A stretch of DNA of 64,000 bases from an uncultured Acidimicrobiales bacterium (lineage in GTDB: Bacteria; Actinomycetota; Acidimicrobiia; Acidimicrobiales; Hopanoidiivorantaceae), in assembly GCA_958295755.1 (NCBI GenBank), contig OY282367.1:996022-1060021 (forward strand), in the 5' to 3' direction. A model generated the notes under the pieces. That model had not been told where the DNA came from. It did not search any database and saw only the letters and a list, made by a program, of their open reading frames with translations. Shown here one piece after another: positions 1 through 10,812 of this stretch; the stretch's first letter is position 1, and every line of letters begins with the position of its first letter. Made by a program: the position numbers and the translations under genes.

Positions 1-1193
1 GGACATTCCGGGCGAAAGCGTGCCATTGAGCGCACTGTCCGCCCTGAACCTGAGATGCAAAGCAGAGCAGCCAGAGATTTTTCTGAAGCCACACGCCAAG
101 CTGCCATTGTGATGGCATCGGTGATGGAACGATCCTTTTTGGAGGCTGGAAGGTGCACTTCTTCTAATAGTTGTCCCCAAGATTTATGATCAAAGCCGTC
201 ATCTGCTTCTTCTGTTATGCGAGACATCGTGTCTACAACTAAAGGCGGGTCAGCACCGATAGCTGTTTCGCCCGACAACATAACCGCGCTGGTGCCATCA
301 AATACAGCGTTCGCGATATCTGATGCTTCTGCTCGTGTCGGGCTGGGCGACACCAGCATTGACTCCAGCATCTGCGTGGCTGTGATCACAGGAAGACCTT
401 TAGCGATGCACTGGCGAATGATGCTCTTTTGCAGCACGGGGACTTTCTGAATCGGGAACTCTACCCCTAGATCGCCTCTAGCGACCATAATGGCACCTGA
501 TGCTTCCATGATGCTGTCGAGATTCTCCACAGCCCCTCTGGTTTCTATTTTGGAGATGATCAAAGGCCCGTCGGGAGTAGGTTTCGTCCCTAGACGGCGC
601 ACATCATCGCCTGAGCGCACAAAAGAAATCGCCACCATTTCTATGCCTTCCTCCAAGAAGGGCTGAAGCATTTCAATATCGTCATCTGTTGGCGATGATG
701 TTCTGAGCCGTTCGCTAGGTATGTGCACGCCTGGTCGCCCAATCACTCTGCCGCCGTGTGTTACTCTGGTGCGGAGCGCGTCTCCTTTTATATCTTCCAC
801 TATCAGCTGGATAGTTCCGTCACCTAGCGATAAGGTGTCGCCTAGGTGGATGTCCTCCACTAAACCTTCGTAGCCGACTTCAATTACATTCGTATCGCTT
901 GAGGACGAGCCGGTTCTCACAACTACAGAAGAGTCGGTAGCGAAGCGCACTCCTTCACCCGGAAACGGAGCTGCTCTGAGCTTAGGGCCGGGCAGGTCGA
1001 GCAAAATACCAACTGAACGCCCCGACTGCTTAGCCACCATGCGGATCACATGACAACGCTCTAACACTCGCTCGACTTTGTCGTGAGCCAAGCTGATGCG
1101 AGCTAGATCCATCCCAGCTCCGATCATCTTCTCCAGCACTTCAGGGCTGTCGGAAGCGGGGCCGATAGTGGCGATAATTTTGGTGCGCCTCAT
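1..1193 (-). CDS. pyk: Pyruvate kinase (C-terminal end beyond window)
   Basis: Transfers phosphate from phosphoenolpyruvate to ADP in the last step of glycolysis. The reverse strand opens at ATG 1193 with MRRTKIIATIGPAS, the usual N-terminus of the family. About 397 codons are visible; the reading frame runs off the left edge inside the C-terminal allosteric domain, at a GSGRTVRSMARFRPEC stretch. Visible signatures are PGPKLR, SLGDGT at the start of the B domain, ISFVRSGDDV, the metal and substrate helix KIETRGAVENLDSI followed by GAIMVARGDLGVE, and ITATQMLESM followed by PTRAEASDIANAVFDG. All active-site blocks look intact. It is divergent from the phosphodiesterase gene, with about 100 bp between the two starts. 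Confidence 0.96.
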   Translation of the reverse strand, partial: MRRTKIIATIGPASDSPEVLEKMIGAGMDLARISLAHDKVERVLERCHVIRMVAKQSGRSVGILLDLPGPKLRAAPFPGEGVRFATDSSVVVRTGSSSSDTNVIEVGYEGLVEDIHLGDTLSLGDGTIQLIVEDIKGDALRTRVTHGGRVIGRPGVHIPSERLRTSSPTDDDIEMLQPFLEEGIEMVAISFVRSGDDVRRLGTKPTPDGPLIISKIETRGAVENLDSIMEASGAIMVARGDLGVEFPIQKVPVLQKSIIRQCIAKGLPVITATQMLESMLVSPSPTRAEASDIANAVFDGTSAVMLSGETAIGADPPLVVDTMSRITEEADDGFDHKSWGQLLEEVHLPASKKDRSITDAITMAAWRVASEKSLAALLCISGSGRTVRSMARFRPEC

Positions 1194-1290
1194 ATACTTC
1201 AGATTAACTCGCAAGTATCGCACTTACAAGGCATTTAGGTTATTTTGGCAACTATACAGATGCAAAAGCTCTCCACTGGCTCACAAACAA

Positions 1291-2136
1291 ATGTCTAATC
1301 ATTCTCCTTGGGCGTATCTGCAGCACTCTGGGCCGCTACCAATAGCGCATCGGGGCGGGGCGGCTGAAATGCCAGAGAACACTATGATTGCCTTTGAGCA
1401 CGCTCAACGCCTCGGGTTTCCCTATGTTGAGCTAGATGTGCGAGCTACTGTCGATGGTATTTTGATTGTCTATCACGACTCTGCGTTAGATACTCTTACC
1501 GACAGATCGGGTGCTGTGGCGGAACTTTCGTGGGCAGAGGTGAGCAAGGCAAGGGTGGAAGGCGAAGAGCCAATCCCGCGCCTAGAAGAAGTGCTTGACA
1601 CATGGCCGAATCTTAGAGTGAATATTGACCCGAAGCACCCGAAAGCAGTCGCTCCGCTTGTGAAAATCTTACAAGCTAGAGACTGCGCCGACAGAGTATG
1701 TGTAAGTACTTTCTCAGACAGGCGCACCTTGTTGGTTAGAAAACTCTTGGGATCGCGCTACTGCACTGCCACCACTATCGCGAACATCGCCCGAATCCGC
1801 GCCGAATCGCTTGCAAGCAGCCGGCGGTCAGAGAGAAAACCCAGCAATCTAAAATCAAACAGAGAGACGAGAGGTATTTGGAGAACAAGAAGCATTGGGG
1901 CGTGCGCTCAAGTGCCCGCTACGATCCACGGCCGCCGACTAGTAGATGCAAATTTCATTAGAGCTGCCCATCGCCGTGGTCTACAAGTCCATGTTTGGAC
2001 AGTCAATACAGCTACTGAAATGCACGACTTGCTCAATATGGGTGTAGACGGAATAATGACAGATCAAGTCACCATTTTGCGATCAGTCTTGATAGAACGC
2101 AACCAGTGGCATGATAGGTCGCAGAAGGCTGGCTGA
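1291..2136 (+). CDS. Glycerophosphodiester phosphodiesterase family protein
   Basis: Probably hydrolyses glycerophosphodiesters to glycerol-3-phosphate and an alcohol. The open frame extends further upstream, but that part overlaps pyk on the other strand; ATG 1291 (MSNHSPWAYL) gives 281 residues and places the catalytic block close to the N-terminus, as is usual. Family motifs are AHRGG followed by PENTMIAFEHA, VELDVRATVDG with the metal-binding Glu/Asp, VYHDSALDTLTD with the second catalytic His, a central INIDPKH-like strand, and HVWTVN followed by GVDGIMTD near the C-terminus. No signal peptide or membrane segment is seen, so a cytoplasmic protein is expected. The substrate cannot be read from the sequence. 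Confidence 0.88.
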   Translation: MSNHSPWAYLQHSGPLPIAHRGGAAEMPENTMIAFEHAQRLGFPYVELDVRATVDGILIVYHDSALDTLTDRSGAVAELSWAEVSKARVEGEEPIPRLEEVLDTWPNLRVNIDPKHPKAVAPLVKILQARDCADRVCVSTFSDRRTLLVRKLLGSRYCTATTIANIARIRAESLASSRRSERKPSNLKSNRETRGIWRTRSIGACAQVPATIHGRRLVDANFIRAAHRRGLQVHVWTVNTATEMHDLLNMGVDGIMTDQVTILRSVLIERNQWHDRSQKAG

Positions 2137-2151
2137 ATTTTCAGCTTCTAC

Positions 2152-2191
2152 TAAACTCAAGCAAACATGAATAAACTCAGGCAAACATGAA
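2152..2191 (+). repeat. 20-bp tandem duplication of the hydrolase start codon
   Basis: Two 20-bp units (2152-2171 and 2172-2191) differ at one base, and each contains an ATG. The upstream ATG at 2167 opens a seven-codon frame (MNKLRQT) whose TGA overlaps the real ATG at 2187 as ATGA. The same design occurs at polA, at the EF-G-like gene and at the small membrane protein gene. Confidence 0.85.
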
Positions 2192-2882
2192 CCTTCCTCC
2201 AGTCGTTTTTCTGCACGGCTTTGCCACCTCTTCTGAGCGAACTTGGCGAGACACAGGCTGGGTAGACATCTTCACTGATGAAGGCCGCGAAACGCATCTA
2301 ATCGACATTCTCGGGCACGGAGATGCCCCGAAACCCGCAGATCCGCAAGCCTACGCCAATCTGGAGGACTGGGTGTGGGAGCGTCTTCCAAAAGGGCAAC
2401 TTCCTGAAGGGCAACTAGACGCAGTTGGCTTTTCAATGGGCGGACATCTTTTGCTAGGTCTGGCTTCAAAATTTCCAGAGCGGTTCAGACGACTAGTGGT
2501 TGCTGGAGTGGGAAATAATGTCTTCCAGCACGATATTGAACACCGCCAAATGGTGCGACAAGCCATCGCTGGCGATGCTCCCCCTGACAACCCCATAGCC
2601 CAGCACTTCTCGTTTCTAGCAAGCTCTCCCGAAGCCGACCGCCAGGCACTTTCGGCATTTCTGCAACGAGAGGGCACAGCTATGACCCCTCAAACACTAG
2701 CCACCCTCACTTGCCCCGTACTAGTAATCTTCGGCGACCAAGATTTCGCTGGCCCAGTAGAGCCACTATTAGAAGCTCTGCCTAATGCGACCTTGAAAAT
2801 CCTCCCGGGCGTAGATCATTTCGCCACCCCCAAGAACTTTGGCTGCATTGAAGCTGCTGTGAACTGGCTCTGTGAGACTTAA
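2187..2882 (+). CDS. Alpha/beta-fold hydrolase
   Basis: A 231-residue serine hydrolase of the alpha/beta fold. It opens with the first core strand, VVFLHGFATSS (oxyanion-hole HG), carries the nucleophile elbow GFSMGG with Ser near residue 83, an Asp in VIFGDQDFAGP, and the catalytic His in LPGVDHFATP near the C-terminus. The triad is therefore complete. No signal peptide is present. The start ATG 2187 lies in a 20-bp tandem repeat that duplicates the start codon. It runs co-directionally with the phosphodiesterase gene 50 bp upstream and converges on gltD. The substrate is not deducible. Confidence 0.85.
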   Translation: MNLPPVVFLHGFATSSERTWRDTGWVDIFTDEGRETHLIDILGHGDAPKPADPQAYANLEDWVWERLPKGQLPEGQLDAVGFSMGGHLLLGLASKFPERFRRLVVAGVGNNVFQHDIEHRQMVRQAIAGDAPPDNPIAQHFSFLASSPEADRQALSAFLQREGTAMTPQTLATLTCPVLVIFGDQDFAGPVEPLLEALPNATLKILPGVDHFATPKNFGCIEAAVNWLCET

Positions 2883-2887
2883 GGCAA

Positions 2888-2921
2888 GAATTCTAAGCCA
2901 GCGGTGAATTCTAAGCCAGCG
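2888..2921. repeat. 18-bp period duplication of the gltD stop region
   Basis: A 16-bp word (2888-2903) recurs exactly at 2906-2921 with an 18-bp period. It spans the gltD stop codon and places a second in-frame TAG 18 bp downstream of the first, so readthrough would add only five residues. It lies in the 28-bp gap between two convergent genes. No hairpin with a T-tract is visible there. Confidence 0.8.
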
Positions 2922-4371
2922 ACATGCTTGTGGGCGTTACGACACTGGGAAGTAGCGTCTCGTCCATCAGCCATTCATCGACTGACGCGGCACAAGCACG
3001 CCCTTCGGCGATAGCCCAGACTATGAGACTTTGCCCTCGCCCCATGTCACCACAGACAAAAACACCCTCTGTGGCCATCCAATGTTCATCTCGAGCTACA
3101 TTGCCTCTATCGGTAAACTCCACTCCTAGGTCTTCCAGTAGCTTGCCACGTTCGGGCCCCACGAAACCCATCGCCAGCAATACGATGTCGGCCTCGTAAG
3201 TTTCTTCTGTGCCCTCAATTGCTGGGAACGACATGCGGCCGTCTTCAAATACTTGCTCTACTTGGACAGTCTGCAATGCCCGCAAGTTCCCGTCGCTGTC
3301 GCCCAGGAACTCGGTGGTGTTGATGGCATAGACGCGTTCGCCACCTTCTTCGTGGGCCGAGGAAGTGCGGTAGATGAACGGCCAGGTTGGCCACGGATTG
3401 ACGCCGGGGCGAACATCGGGTGGACATGGCATGATTTCAAACTGATGCACCGAAGCGCAGCCGTGGCGATGAACGGTGCCTAAGCAGTCGGCACCAGTAT
3501 CGCCGCCACCGATGATGATCACATGCTTGCCTTCTGCTGAGAAGGGGTGTTCAGAGATGTCGCCCTGCTGCACCTTGTTAGCCCAGGGCAGGAACTCCAT
3601 AGCTTGATAGATGCCTTTGAATTCCCGTCCGGCGATAGGCAAATCTCGCCATGCGGTGGCTCCACTTGCGAGCACCACAGCATCGAAGTTTTCGCGCAGA
3701 TCTGCTGCTGTGATGTCTGTTCCAACATCTATATTGACTTCAAACTTGGTGCCTTCTGCCTCCATTTGCTCAAGACGGCGATCCAACACTTTCTTTTCCA
3801 TCTTGAACTCAGGAATGCCGTAGCGTAAAAGCCCACCCGGTCGGTCGGCCCGTTCATAACAGACCACATTGTGCCCAGCTCTGGTGAGCTGTTGAGCGGC
3901 TGCTAACCCTGCAGGCCCCGACCCAACCACTGCCACACTTTTGCCTGTTAGTTCCTGTGGCAACTGGGGTGTAACCCAGCCTTCTTCCCAAGCTCTGTTG
4001 ATTATTTCGACTTCCACTTGCTTGATCGTCACAGGGTCTTCGTTGATGCCGAGCACGCAAGCTGCTTCGCAAGGGGCTGGGCAGAGGCGGCCTGTGAACT
4101 CTGGGAAATTATTTGTGGCGTGTAGGCGATCTATGGCTTCTTTGAAATGTTCGCTATAGACCAAGTCGTTCCATTCCGGTATGAGGTTGCCGAGCGGACA
4201 GCCATTGTTGCAAAAGGGAATACCGCAGTCCATGCAGCGAGAGGCTTGGGTGCGGAGTTTATCTTCAGGAAACGGCTCATAAACCTCGCTCCAGTCACGC
4301 AGGCGCACTGGCACAGAACGGCGACGGGGAAGTTCCCGTCGGTGTTTCATAAAGCCTTTGATGTCGCCCAT
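2911..4371 (-). CDS. gltD: Glutamate synthase (NADPH) small subunit
   Basis: Beta subunit of NADPH-GOGAT. It oxidises NADPH and passes electrons through FAD and [4Fe-4S] clusters to GltB. The 486 residues match the usual length. The N-terminal ferredoxin-like part has CMDCGIPFCNNGCPLGN and a later CPAPCEAAC block. Then come the FAD site VAVVGSGPAGLAAAQQL and the NADPH site VIIIGGGDTGADCLG, and a C-terminal VFVCGDMGRGQSLIVWAI block that closes the FAD pocket. It starts 17 bp after the gltB stop, so the pair is clearly one transcription unit. Its stop codon sits inside an 18-bp tandem duplication. Confidence 0.97.
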   Translation of the reverse strand: MGDIKGFMKHRRELPRRRSVPVRLRDWSEVYEPFPEDKLRTQASRCMDCGIPFCNNGCPLGNLIPEWNDLVYSEHFKEAIDRLHATNNFPEFTGRLCPAPCEAACVLGINEDPVTIKQVEVEIINRAWEEGWVTPQLPQELTGKSVAVVGSGPAGLAAAQQLTRAGHNVVCYERADRPGGLLRYGIPEFKMEKKVLDRRLEQMEAEGTKFEVNIDVGTDITAADLRENFDAVVLASGATAWRDLPIAGREFKGIYQAMEFLPWANKVQQGDISEHPFSAEGKHVIIIGGGDTGADCLGTVHRHGCASVHQFEIMPCPPDVRPGVNPWPTWPFIYRTSSAHEEGGERVYAINTTEFLGDSDGNLRALQTVQVEQVFEDGRMSFPAIEGTEETYEADIVLLAMGFVGPERGKLLEDLGVEFTDRGNVARDEHWMATEGVFVCGDMGRGQSLIVWAIAEGRACAASVDEWLMDETLLPSVVTPTSMSLA

Positions 4372-4388
4372 GATTTATTAGCCCTGCC

Positions 4389-7300
4389 TTACTCTACAGC
4401 AGCTGACATGACAGCTATGTTTACATCGGTGCCGCGCTCTTGGGCCTCTTGTGTGGCTTCCAGCACTCGCTTGTAGTCGCGAGGCATGACCTTCAAAAAC
4501 CGCGACTGTTCTCTGCCCCAGTTAGCCAGCACACGGGCGGCCACATCTGAGTCGGTCTCTAGCAGATGTCTGTCTATTCTGTCATACAGCCAGTCAATGT
4601 CGTCTGCGTCAAGAGCTTCCAAGTCGACCATTTCGCCGTTGACTCGGGTCTGGAACTGGCCGTCCAGATCGCGCACATAGGCAATGCCGCCTGACATTCC
4701 CGCTCCGAAGTTGCGACCTGTCAAACCTAAAATCACAGCGCGCCCTCCAGTCATATATTCACAGCCGTGGTCGCCTATGCCTTCCACCACAGCGGTAACT
4801 CCGGAGTTGCGCACGCAGAATCGCTCCCCCACTACACCACGAAGATACATCTCTCCGCCGGTGGCACCATAGAGGATGACATTGCCCGCGATTATGTTCT
4901 CTTCGGCCACGAATCCAGCGTCATCGCTAGGGCGTACAATGATCCGCCCGCCTGAGAGACCTTTGCCTGTGTAATCATTGGCATCACCGATAAGACGCAA
5001 AGTTACGCCTTGAGGCAAGAACGCACCGAAGCTCTGGCCAGCTGAGCCTTCCAATGTGATATCAATAGTGTTATTGGGTAGTCCTTCTGGCCCCCACGCA
5101 CGGGTAACCCGATTACCTAACATAGTGCCGACGGTGCGATTTATATTGCGGATGGGTACTTTGAATTTCACGGGTTTGCAGTCTTTTATAGCTTCTGAAG
5201 CTAGCTCTATGAGCTGCATATCAAGGGCTCTGCTCAAGCCGTGGTCTTGAGATTTAGAGCAGTAACGCGTGCTGCCCTCAGGCACAGGTGGCCCGTAGAG
5301 TATCGGGGTGAGGTCCAAGCCGTCTGCTTTCCAATGTTCTACAGCAGCTTCCACATCTAATAGCTCTACCTTGCCGATAGCTTCTTCCAAAGTGCGACAA
5401 CCAAGTTGAGCCAAGAGCTCACGCACTTCCTCGGCTATGAACTCCATGAAATTCACTACGAATTCAGGTTGCCCAGAGAATTTTTTACGCAATTCGGGAT
5501 TTTGCGTGGCTATTCCCACAGGGCAAGTATCCAAATGGCAGACCCTCATCATCACACAGCCCGACACCACCAGCGGGGCTGTTGCGAAACCGAACTCTTC
5601 GGCACCTAGCAGGGCTGCTATCATCACATCTCGGCCGGTCTTGAGCTGCCCGTCGGTCTGCACGACGATCCGGTCGCGCAGGTTATTGAGCAGAAGGGTT
5701 TGCTGGGTTTCAGCCAAACCGAGTTCCCAAGGGGTGCCCGCATGCTTGATGGAAGTGAGAGGAGACGCGCCTGTGCCGCCGTCGTGCCCTGAGATGAGCA
5801 CCACATCGCCGTGGGCTTTAGACACGCCTGCAGCCACGGTGCCTACGCCTATTTCTGAGACCAACTTCACATGGATACGGGCATCAGGATTGGAATTTTT
5901 CAGATCGTGGATGAGCTGAGCGAGATCTTCGATTGAGTAGATGTCGTGATGCGGTGGCGGAGAGATAAGACCTACGCCGGGTGTGGAATGGCGGGTCTCT
6001 GCTATCCAAGGCCAGACTTTATGTCCCGGTAACTGACCGCCTTCGCCCGGTTTTGCCCCTTGTGCCATCTTGATCTGAAGATCGTCGGCTTCGGTGAGAT
6101 ACTGACTTGTCACACCGAAACGCCCTGATGCGACTTGCTTGATGGCACTGCGGCGATAGTCGCCGTTTGGGTCTCGCACATATCTGCGAGGGTCTTCACC
6201 GCCTTCACCAGTGTTGGACTTGCCGCCAATGCGGTTCATGGCGATGGCAAGGGTTTCATGGGCTTCTGCCGAAATAGAACCGTACGACATAGCCCCAGTT
6301 GAGAAGCGTTTCACAATTTCTGCCACCGGTTCTACCTCGTCCAGCGGCACAGGCTCACAAGTTTGTGTGCGGAAACGGAACAGACCGCGCAAGGTGACGA
6401 GTTCGCGAGACTGGTCGTTTACAGCTTCGGTGTATTTCTTGAAGATGTCGTAGCGGCCAGTGCGGGTGGAGTGTTGAAGACGAAATACTGTTTCGGGGTT
6501 GAAGAGGTGATACTCCCCTTCCCGGCGCCATTGGTATTCTCCACCTTCTGTCAGATCTCTGTGCGCCCGCTCGGTGCTATTTTCGGCGAAGGCTGTCTCG
6601 TGGCGGCGTTGCACTTCTTCGGCAAGCTCTTCATAGCCGATTCCTCCCAGGCGGCTGTGGGTGCCTACAAAGCACTCTTCTATGAGCTGTTGCCCTAGCC
6701 CGATAGCTTCAAAAATCTGTGATCCTACATAGGAGCGAACGGTTGAAATACCCATCTTTGACATAACTTTTAGAACGCCCTTATCGCAAGCTTTTACATA
6801 GTTTTGTTGGGCGATAGCTAGCGACATGTCGTCCATTGGGTCTACTGGCGCATCAAAATCGCTTCGCCCGAAACCGTAGCTAGCATCTTTGTGCATCTGC
6901 GCGATGGAGTCAAAAGCTATGTAAGGATTGATGACAGTGGCTCCGTTGCCCAGCAGTAGGCATATGTGATGGACTTCCCTGGCATCGCCGGCTTCTGCTA
7001 CCAGCCCTACTTTGGTGCGGGTCTTGTTGGCAACTAGATGATGATGCACCGCGCTCACCGCCAGCAACGATGGGATGGGAGCAAGTGTGTTTGTGGCTCC
7101 TCGGTCGGAGAGCACGATCACATTTGCTCCTGCTGCTATCTCAGCGTCTACTAGCCCGCAGAGGTCTTTTATGGCTTGTCGCAGACCTTCACCACCCTGT
7201 GCCACAGGGAACAGGCACGGCAACACTTTCGCTGTGAAGCGGCTGTCAAACTCATTGACATGCACGAGACGCACCAGCTCTTCGTTGGTGATGACTGTAT

Positions 7301-9098
7301 GTGGCAAAATGATCTGGCGACAAGAATCAGCTTGAGGATCTAAAAGGTTGTTTTCTGGCCCTAGCCATCCGTAGGTGGCTGTCACTATCTCTTCGCGGAT
7401 GGCGTCCAGAGGTGGGTTGGTGACTTGGGCAAAGAGTTGCTGGAAGTAGTCAAACAGCAGTCTTGAGCGGTTGGACAGCACCGCTACAGGAGTGTCGGTG
7501 CCCATAGAACCCACAGGTTCTTTGCCGTTCAGGGCCATAGGTGCCACGAGCATACGCAGCTCTTCGTGGGTGTAACCGAAACAAAGCTGACTTTGCGAAA
7601 GAAGTTCGCTGCTATTTCTGGTAGTGCTTGCGCTGCCTTCCAGCTCATGGGCGGGTAAGTCGTCTAGGTCTATCTGGTTCTCTTCCAGCCACCTTTGGTA
7701 TGGACGCGCTGAGGCGAGCTTGGCTTTAATTTCTTCGTCGCGAACGATGCGCCCTTCTGTGGTGTCTACAAAGAACATACGCCCTGGCTGCAAGCGACCT
7801 TTCTCTATCACTTCGGCTTGTGGCACATCCACCACCCCCACTTCAGAAGCCATGATCACCAGCCCGTCGCGAGTTACCCAGTAGCGGCTGGGGCGCAAGC
7901 CGTTGCGGTCTAGCACTGCTCCGATCACTTCGCCGTCGGTAAAGGCAATGGAAGCAGGGCCATCCCAAGGTTCCATAAGAGAGGCGTGATAGCGGTAGAA
8001 AGCCTTGAGGTCGGCTGGCATAGATTCGTGATTTTCCCAGGGTTCGGGAATCATTGTCAGCACAGCTTCTTGCAGAGAGTAACCGCCTAGGTAAAGCAGT
8101 TCCAAGCATTCGTCAAAGCGAGCGGTGTCGGAGAATTCAGGCGTGCAAATCGGAAAGATGCGTTCTATATCGCCTGAGAAATGTGGCGTGGACATCAGGG
8201 CTTCACGAGCGCGCATCCAGTTTTGGTTGCCTTGGACTGTGTTTATTTCGCCGTTGTGGGCTATAAATCTATAGGGATGTGCCAGCGGCCAGCTAGGGAA
8301 AGTATTAGTTGAGAAGCGGCTATGCACAAGCACTAGCGCGCTTTCGAGGCGTTCGTCTAATAGGTCGGGATAGAAATCGCTGAGCTGGGGGGTGACGAAC
8401 ATCCCCTTGTATACGAATGTCCGAGACGAAAAGCTGGGGAAATAAACTCCGTCGTGCATAGAGGCGCAAGACCCCATAGCCCTTTCGGCATCGGTTGTGG
8501 CTGCGTTGATTGAGTTTGAGAGCGGGGGCTCAAACCCCAAGGTTTGATTGCTGATTTCGTTTTCACAACGTTTGCGGACTATGTATGCCGCTCTGTCAAG
8601 TTCTATGCCTCGCAGAGCTTCGCCAGAAGGGCTGCTGCCCGAGATGAACAGCTGCGAAAATATTGGCATAGTCCGCAGCGCGCCTGCACCCAGCATTGAG
8701 GGATCAACAGGCACTTCTCGCCATCCCAACACTTTCAAACCTTCAGAGCGTACGATCTCTTCCACTGCTGCTTGCGCCTTAGCCGCCACCTCAGGGTCGG
8801 ATGGTAAAAAGGCAATACCAGTGGCATATGCTTTAGCTTCTGGTAGGGGAAAATCTACTATCGCTTTGAAAAAGGCATCTGGCACCTGTATCAACACCCC
8901 GGCTCCATCACCAGTGTTGACTTCGGCTCCGAGCGCGCCACGATGTTCGAGATTGCACAAAGCCCCCAGAGCAGTATCCACAAGCTCTCGGCTGGCGCGC
9001 CCATACATATCCACAACAAAACCAACTCCGCAGGCGTCGTGCTCATAAGCAGGGCTATAAAGTCCCAAAGTCTGCGACATCAGAGTTGAATTAGACAT
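4389..9098 (-). CDS. gltB: Glutamate synthase (NADPH) large subunit
   Basis: Alpha subunit of GOGAT (1569 residues). It makes two glutamates from glutamine and 2-oxoglutarate in the cytoplasm. The class II glutamine amidotransferase nucleophile is Cys23 in HDACGVGFV, so a 22-residue propeptide must be removed; this leader contains a near-duplicated [11 protein letters not shown] start. Later blocks include the FMN domain ([24 protein letters not shown] region, [17 protein letters not shown]), the [3Fe-4S] ligands in [15 protein letters not shown] near residue 1180, and the glycine-rich beta-helix domain at the C-terminus ([31 protein letters not shown]). It lies between trkH and gltD, all on the minus strand. 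Confidence 0.97.
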   Translation of the reverse strand: MSNSTLMSQTLGLYSPAYEHDACGVGFVVDMYGRASRELVDTALGALCNLEHRGALGAEVNTGDGAGVLIQVPDAFFKAIVDFPLPEAKAYATGIAFLPSDPEVAAKAQAAVEEIVRSEGLKVLGWREVPVDPSMLGAGALRTMPIFSQLFISGSSPSGEALRGIELDRAAYIVRKRCENEISNQTLGFEPPLSNSINAATTDAERAMGSCASMHDGVYFPSFSSRTFVYKGMFVTPQLSDFYPDLLDERLESALVLVHSRFSTNTFPSWPLAHPYRFIAHNGEINTVQGNQNWMRAREALMSTPHFSGDIERIFPICTPEFSDTARFDECLELLYLGGYSLQEAVLTMIPEPWENHESMPADLKAFYRYHASLMEPWDGPASIAFTDGEVIGAVLDRNGLRPSRYWVTRDGLVIMASEVGVVDVPQAEVIEKGRLQPGRMFFVDTTEGRIVRDEEIKAKLASARPYQRWLEENQIDLDDLPAHELEGSASTTRNSSELLSQSQLCFGYTHEELRMLVAPMALNGKEPVGSMGTDTPVAVLSNRSRLLFDYFQQLFAQVTNPPLDAIREEIVTATYGWLGPENNLLDPQADSCRQIILPHTVITNEELVRLVHVNEFDSRFTAKVLPCLFPVAQGGEGLRQAIKDLCGLVDAEIAAGANVIVLSDRGATNTLAPIPSLLAVSAVHHHLVANKTRTKVGLVAEAGDAREVHHICLLLGNGATVINPYIAFDSIAQMHKDASYGFGRSDFDAPVDPMDDMSLAIAQQNYVKACDKGVLKVMSKMGISTVRSYVGSQIFEAIGLGQQLIEECFVGTHSRLGGIGYEELAEEVQRRHETAFAENSTERAHRDLTEGGEYQWRREGEYHLFNPETVFRLQHSTRTGRYDIFKKYTEAVNDQSRELVTLRGLFRFRTQTCEPVPLDEVEPVAEIVKRFSTGAMSYGSISAEAHETLAIAMNRIGGKSNTGEGGEDPRRYVRDPNGDYRRSAIKQVASGRFGVTSQYLTEADDLQIKMAQGAKPGEGGQLPGHKVWPWIAETRHSTPGVGLISPPPHHDIYSIEDLAQLIHDLKNSNPDARIHVKLVSEIGVGTVAAGVSKAHGDVVLISGHDGGTGASPLTSIKHAGTPWELGLAETQQTLLLNNLRDRIVVQTDGQLKTGRDVMIAALLGAEEFGFATAPLVVSGCVMMRVCHLDTCPVGIATQNPELRKKFSGQPEFVVNFMEFIAEEVRELLAQLGCRTLEEAIGKVELLDVEAAVEHWKADGLDLTPILYGPPVPEGSTRYCSKSQDHGLSRALDMQLIELASEAIKDCKPVKFKVPIRNINRTVGTMLGNRVTRAWGPEGLPNNTIDITLEGSAGQSFGAFLPQGVTLRLIGDANDYTGKGLSGGRIIVRPSDDAGFVAEENIIAGNVILYGATGGEMYLRGVVGERFCVRNSGVTAVVEGIGDHGCEYMTGGRAVILGLTGRNFGAGMSGGIAYVRDLDGQFQTRVNGEMVDLEALDADDIDWLYDRIDRHLLETDSDVAARVLANWGREQSRFLKVMPRDYKRVLEATQEAQERGTDVNIAVMSAAVE

Positions 9099-9138
9099 CG
9101 TTTTTAGGATACCGCGCTTCTGCCTAGCTTGTGATAAA

Positions 9139-10767
9139 TCAACTCCTGCGTAACTTGGCTGTGATGGGCGCGAACATCAGGAGGATGGCTACTATCTCTA
9201 ATCGGCCTGTCAGCATCAGAGCAGCTAGGAAAAGACGCGCAGGACGGTCGAACTCTAAGAAGTTGGCGGTGGGGCCAGCTTCGCCTAAGGCAGGGCCAAT
9301 ATTTGACATGGCACTTATAACTCCGCTCAAACTTGTGAGAAAGTCTGTGCCTAGAGCGGCAATGATTGTGGTGCCAGCAGCTATGAATACCACGAAGAGG
9401 GTTGTGTAGCCAAGCACTCTTCGGACTGTCTCTTCGGGCACTATGTCAGAACCTGAACGGATAGGAATGACCGCGTGAGGTTGCAAAGTCTGGCGAATAT
9501 TGCGCCAGATATGACTAGTGACTATTCGGGCGCGATACGCTTTGAGACCGCCAGAAGTGGAGCCGACATTGCCTCCCATCACCATCAGACCTAATAAGAG
9601 CATCTGTGTGGCTGGCACCCACAAGGCAAAATCGCCGATGCCGCCTTCACGGGCGTTGGCGAAACCTCCGCTGGTGCCCAAGCTCACCACACTGAAGAAT
9701 GTGTCGCGCAGCGAAATAGTCCAGCCTGCATCACCCCACCAAATATTCAGACACCAAGTCACCACAAAAACTCCTCCCAGAGCTTTGAAATAGAAGAGCA
9801 AATCTGGCGACTTTGCATAGCCGCTGAAATCTCTTCTGACAGCTCGATGGTGAAGGGAAAAGTTGATTGCACACACCATTAACCCCAGAGCTATAACAAT
9901 CTCAACCCAAACCGAGCCGAAATGCCCGATAGATGAGTTATATGGAGAAAATCCGCCGATAGCTGCGGTGGAGAAAGCATGAGCCACAGAATCGTAAAGA
10001 CTGGGACCCGGCACAACAAACAACACAAGAGCTATGGCAGCGGTGAACCCACAATATAGATACCAAAGCCAGCGGGCAGTCTGCTTCACCCTTGGCTCAA
10101 GACGGTCAGAATCTCCGGGAACCTCAGCCCCTATCAACTCCAAACCTCCCACTCTGAGGCGAGGCAGCACACTAACTGCTAGAACCACCATACCCATCCC
10201 CCCGTACCATTGTGTAATCTGTCGCCACATGAGCATCCCACGCCCGTGCTGTTCTATGTCGGCCAGCACGGTAGAGCCAGTGCATGAGAAACCAGAGATC
10301 GATTCAAATAGCGCATTGTCCCAGCCCGACCAGCCGAAAACCGAAGCGTCCAGCACATACGGCAGAGCACCCACTACCGAACATATCAGCCAGGTCCATG
10401 CCACTGTCGCAAAAACTGTGCTGCGAGATGAGAAATCTGTGTCGGAATATTCACTGGGGGTTTCTGAGTAAAACCAGAGAAGTAGCCCCAACCCTCCGCA
10501 AATAGCAGCTGACGCTAGCAAAGCGACCTCGCCATGAGAATTGCTCGCCCACCATTCCACCAGCGCGGCAAGCAACATACCTGGGCACAAAAAAAGTAAC
10601 GCGATACCGAGCATCTTCATCTGCAGGCTATTAATTCGCAGTTTGGAAGAGCCTAGAAGCTGCCTCCTTTCAAATCGCAGCGACTTCATTAACTCTCGCA
10701 ATGGCATTATCGCCCTGTTAGTTGAGGCACTCTCCACTGATCTGTGATCGGCTTCTTCTTCTATCAT
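9139..10767 (-). CDS. trkH: TrkH/KtrB-type potassium transporter subunit (second paralogue)
   Basis: Ion-translocating subunit of a Trk/Ktr K+ uptake system in the inner membrane. The 542 residues carry many hydrophobic helices arranged as four M1-P-M2 repeats; the four pore loops keep their filter glycines in [36 protein letters not shown] and [12 protein letters not shown]. The N-terminus is about 45 residues longer than the first helix needs, and no clear ribosome binding site precedes ATG 10767, so a later ATG (10707 or 10689) is possible. It follows another trkH by 45 bp and precedes gltB by 40 bp. Only one trkA is visible for the two pores. Confidence 0.9.
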   Translation of the reverse strand: MIEEEADHRSVESASTNRAIMPLRELMKSLRFERRQLLGSSKLRINSLQMKMLGIALLFLCPGMLLAALVEWWASNSHGEVALLASAAICGGLGLLLWFYSETPSEYSDTDFSSRSTVFATVAWTWLICSVVGALPYVLDASVFGWSGWDNALFESISGFSCTGSTVLADIEQHGRGMLMWRQITQWYGGMGMVVLAVSVLPRLRVGGLELIGAEVPGDSDRLEPRVKQTARWLWYLYCGFTAAIALVLFVVPGPSLYDSVAHAFSTAAIGGFSPYNSSIGHFGSVWVEIVIALGLMVCAINFSLHHRAVRRDFSGYAKSPDLLFYFKALGGVFVVTWCLNIWWGDAGWTISLRDTFFSVVSLGTSGGFANAREGGIGDFALWVPATQMLLLGLMVMGGNVGSTSGGLKAYRARIVTSHIWRNIRQTLQPHAVIPIRSGSDIVPEETVRRVLGYTTLFVVFIAAGTTIIAALGTDFLTSLSGVISAMSNIGPALGEAGPTANFLEFDRPARLFLAALMLTGRLEIVAILLMFAPITAKLRRS

Positions 10768-10812
10768 TCTTTTGTTACTTTCAGCAGTTATTATATTTTT
10801 GGCAGTTATCCT

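Noticed and set aside
4389..9098. Several long plus-strand frames opposite gltB
   Set aside because: They are antisense shadows without ribosome binding sites or family motifs; gltB is intact over its full length.
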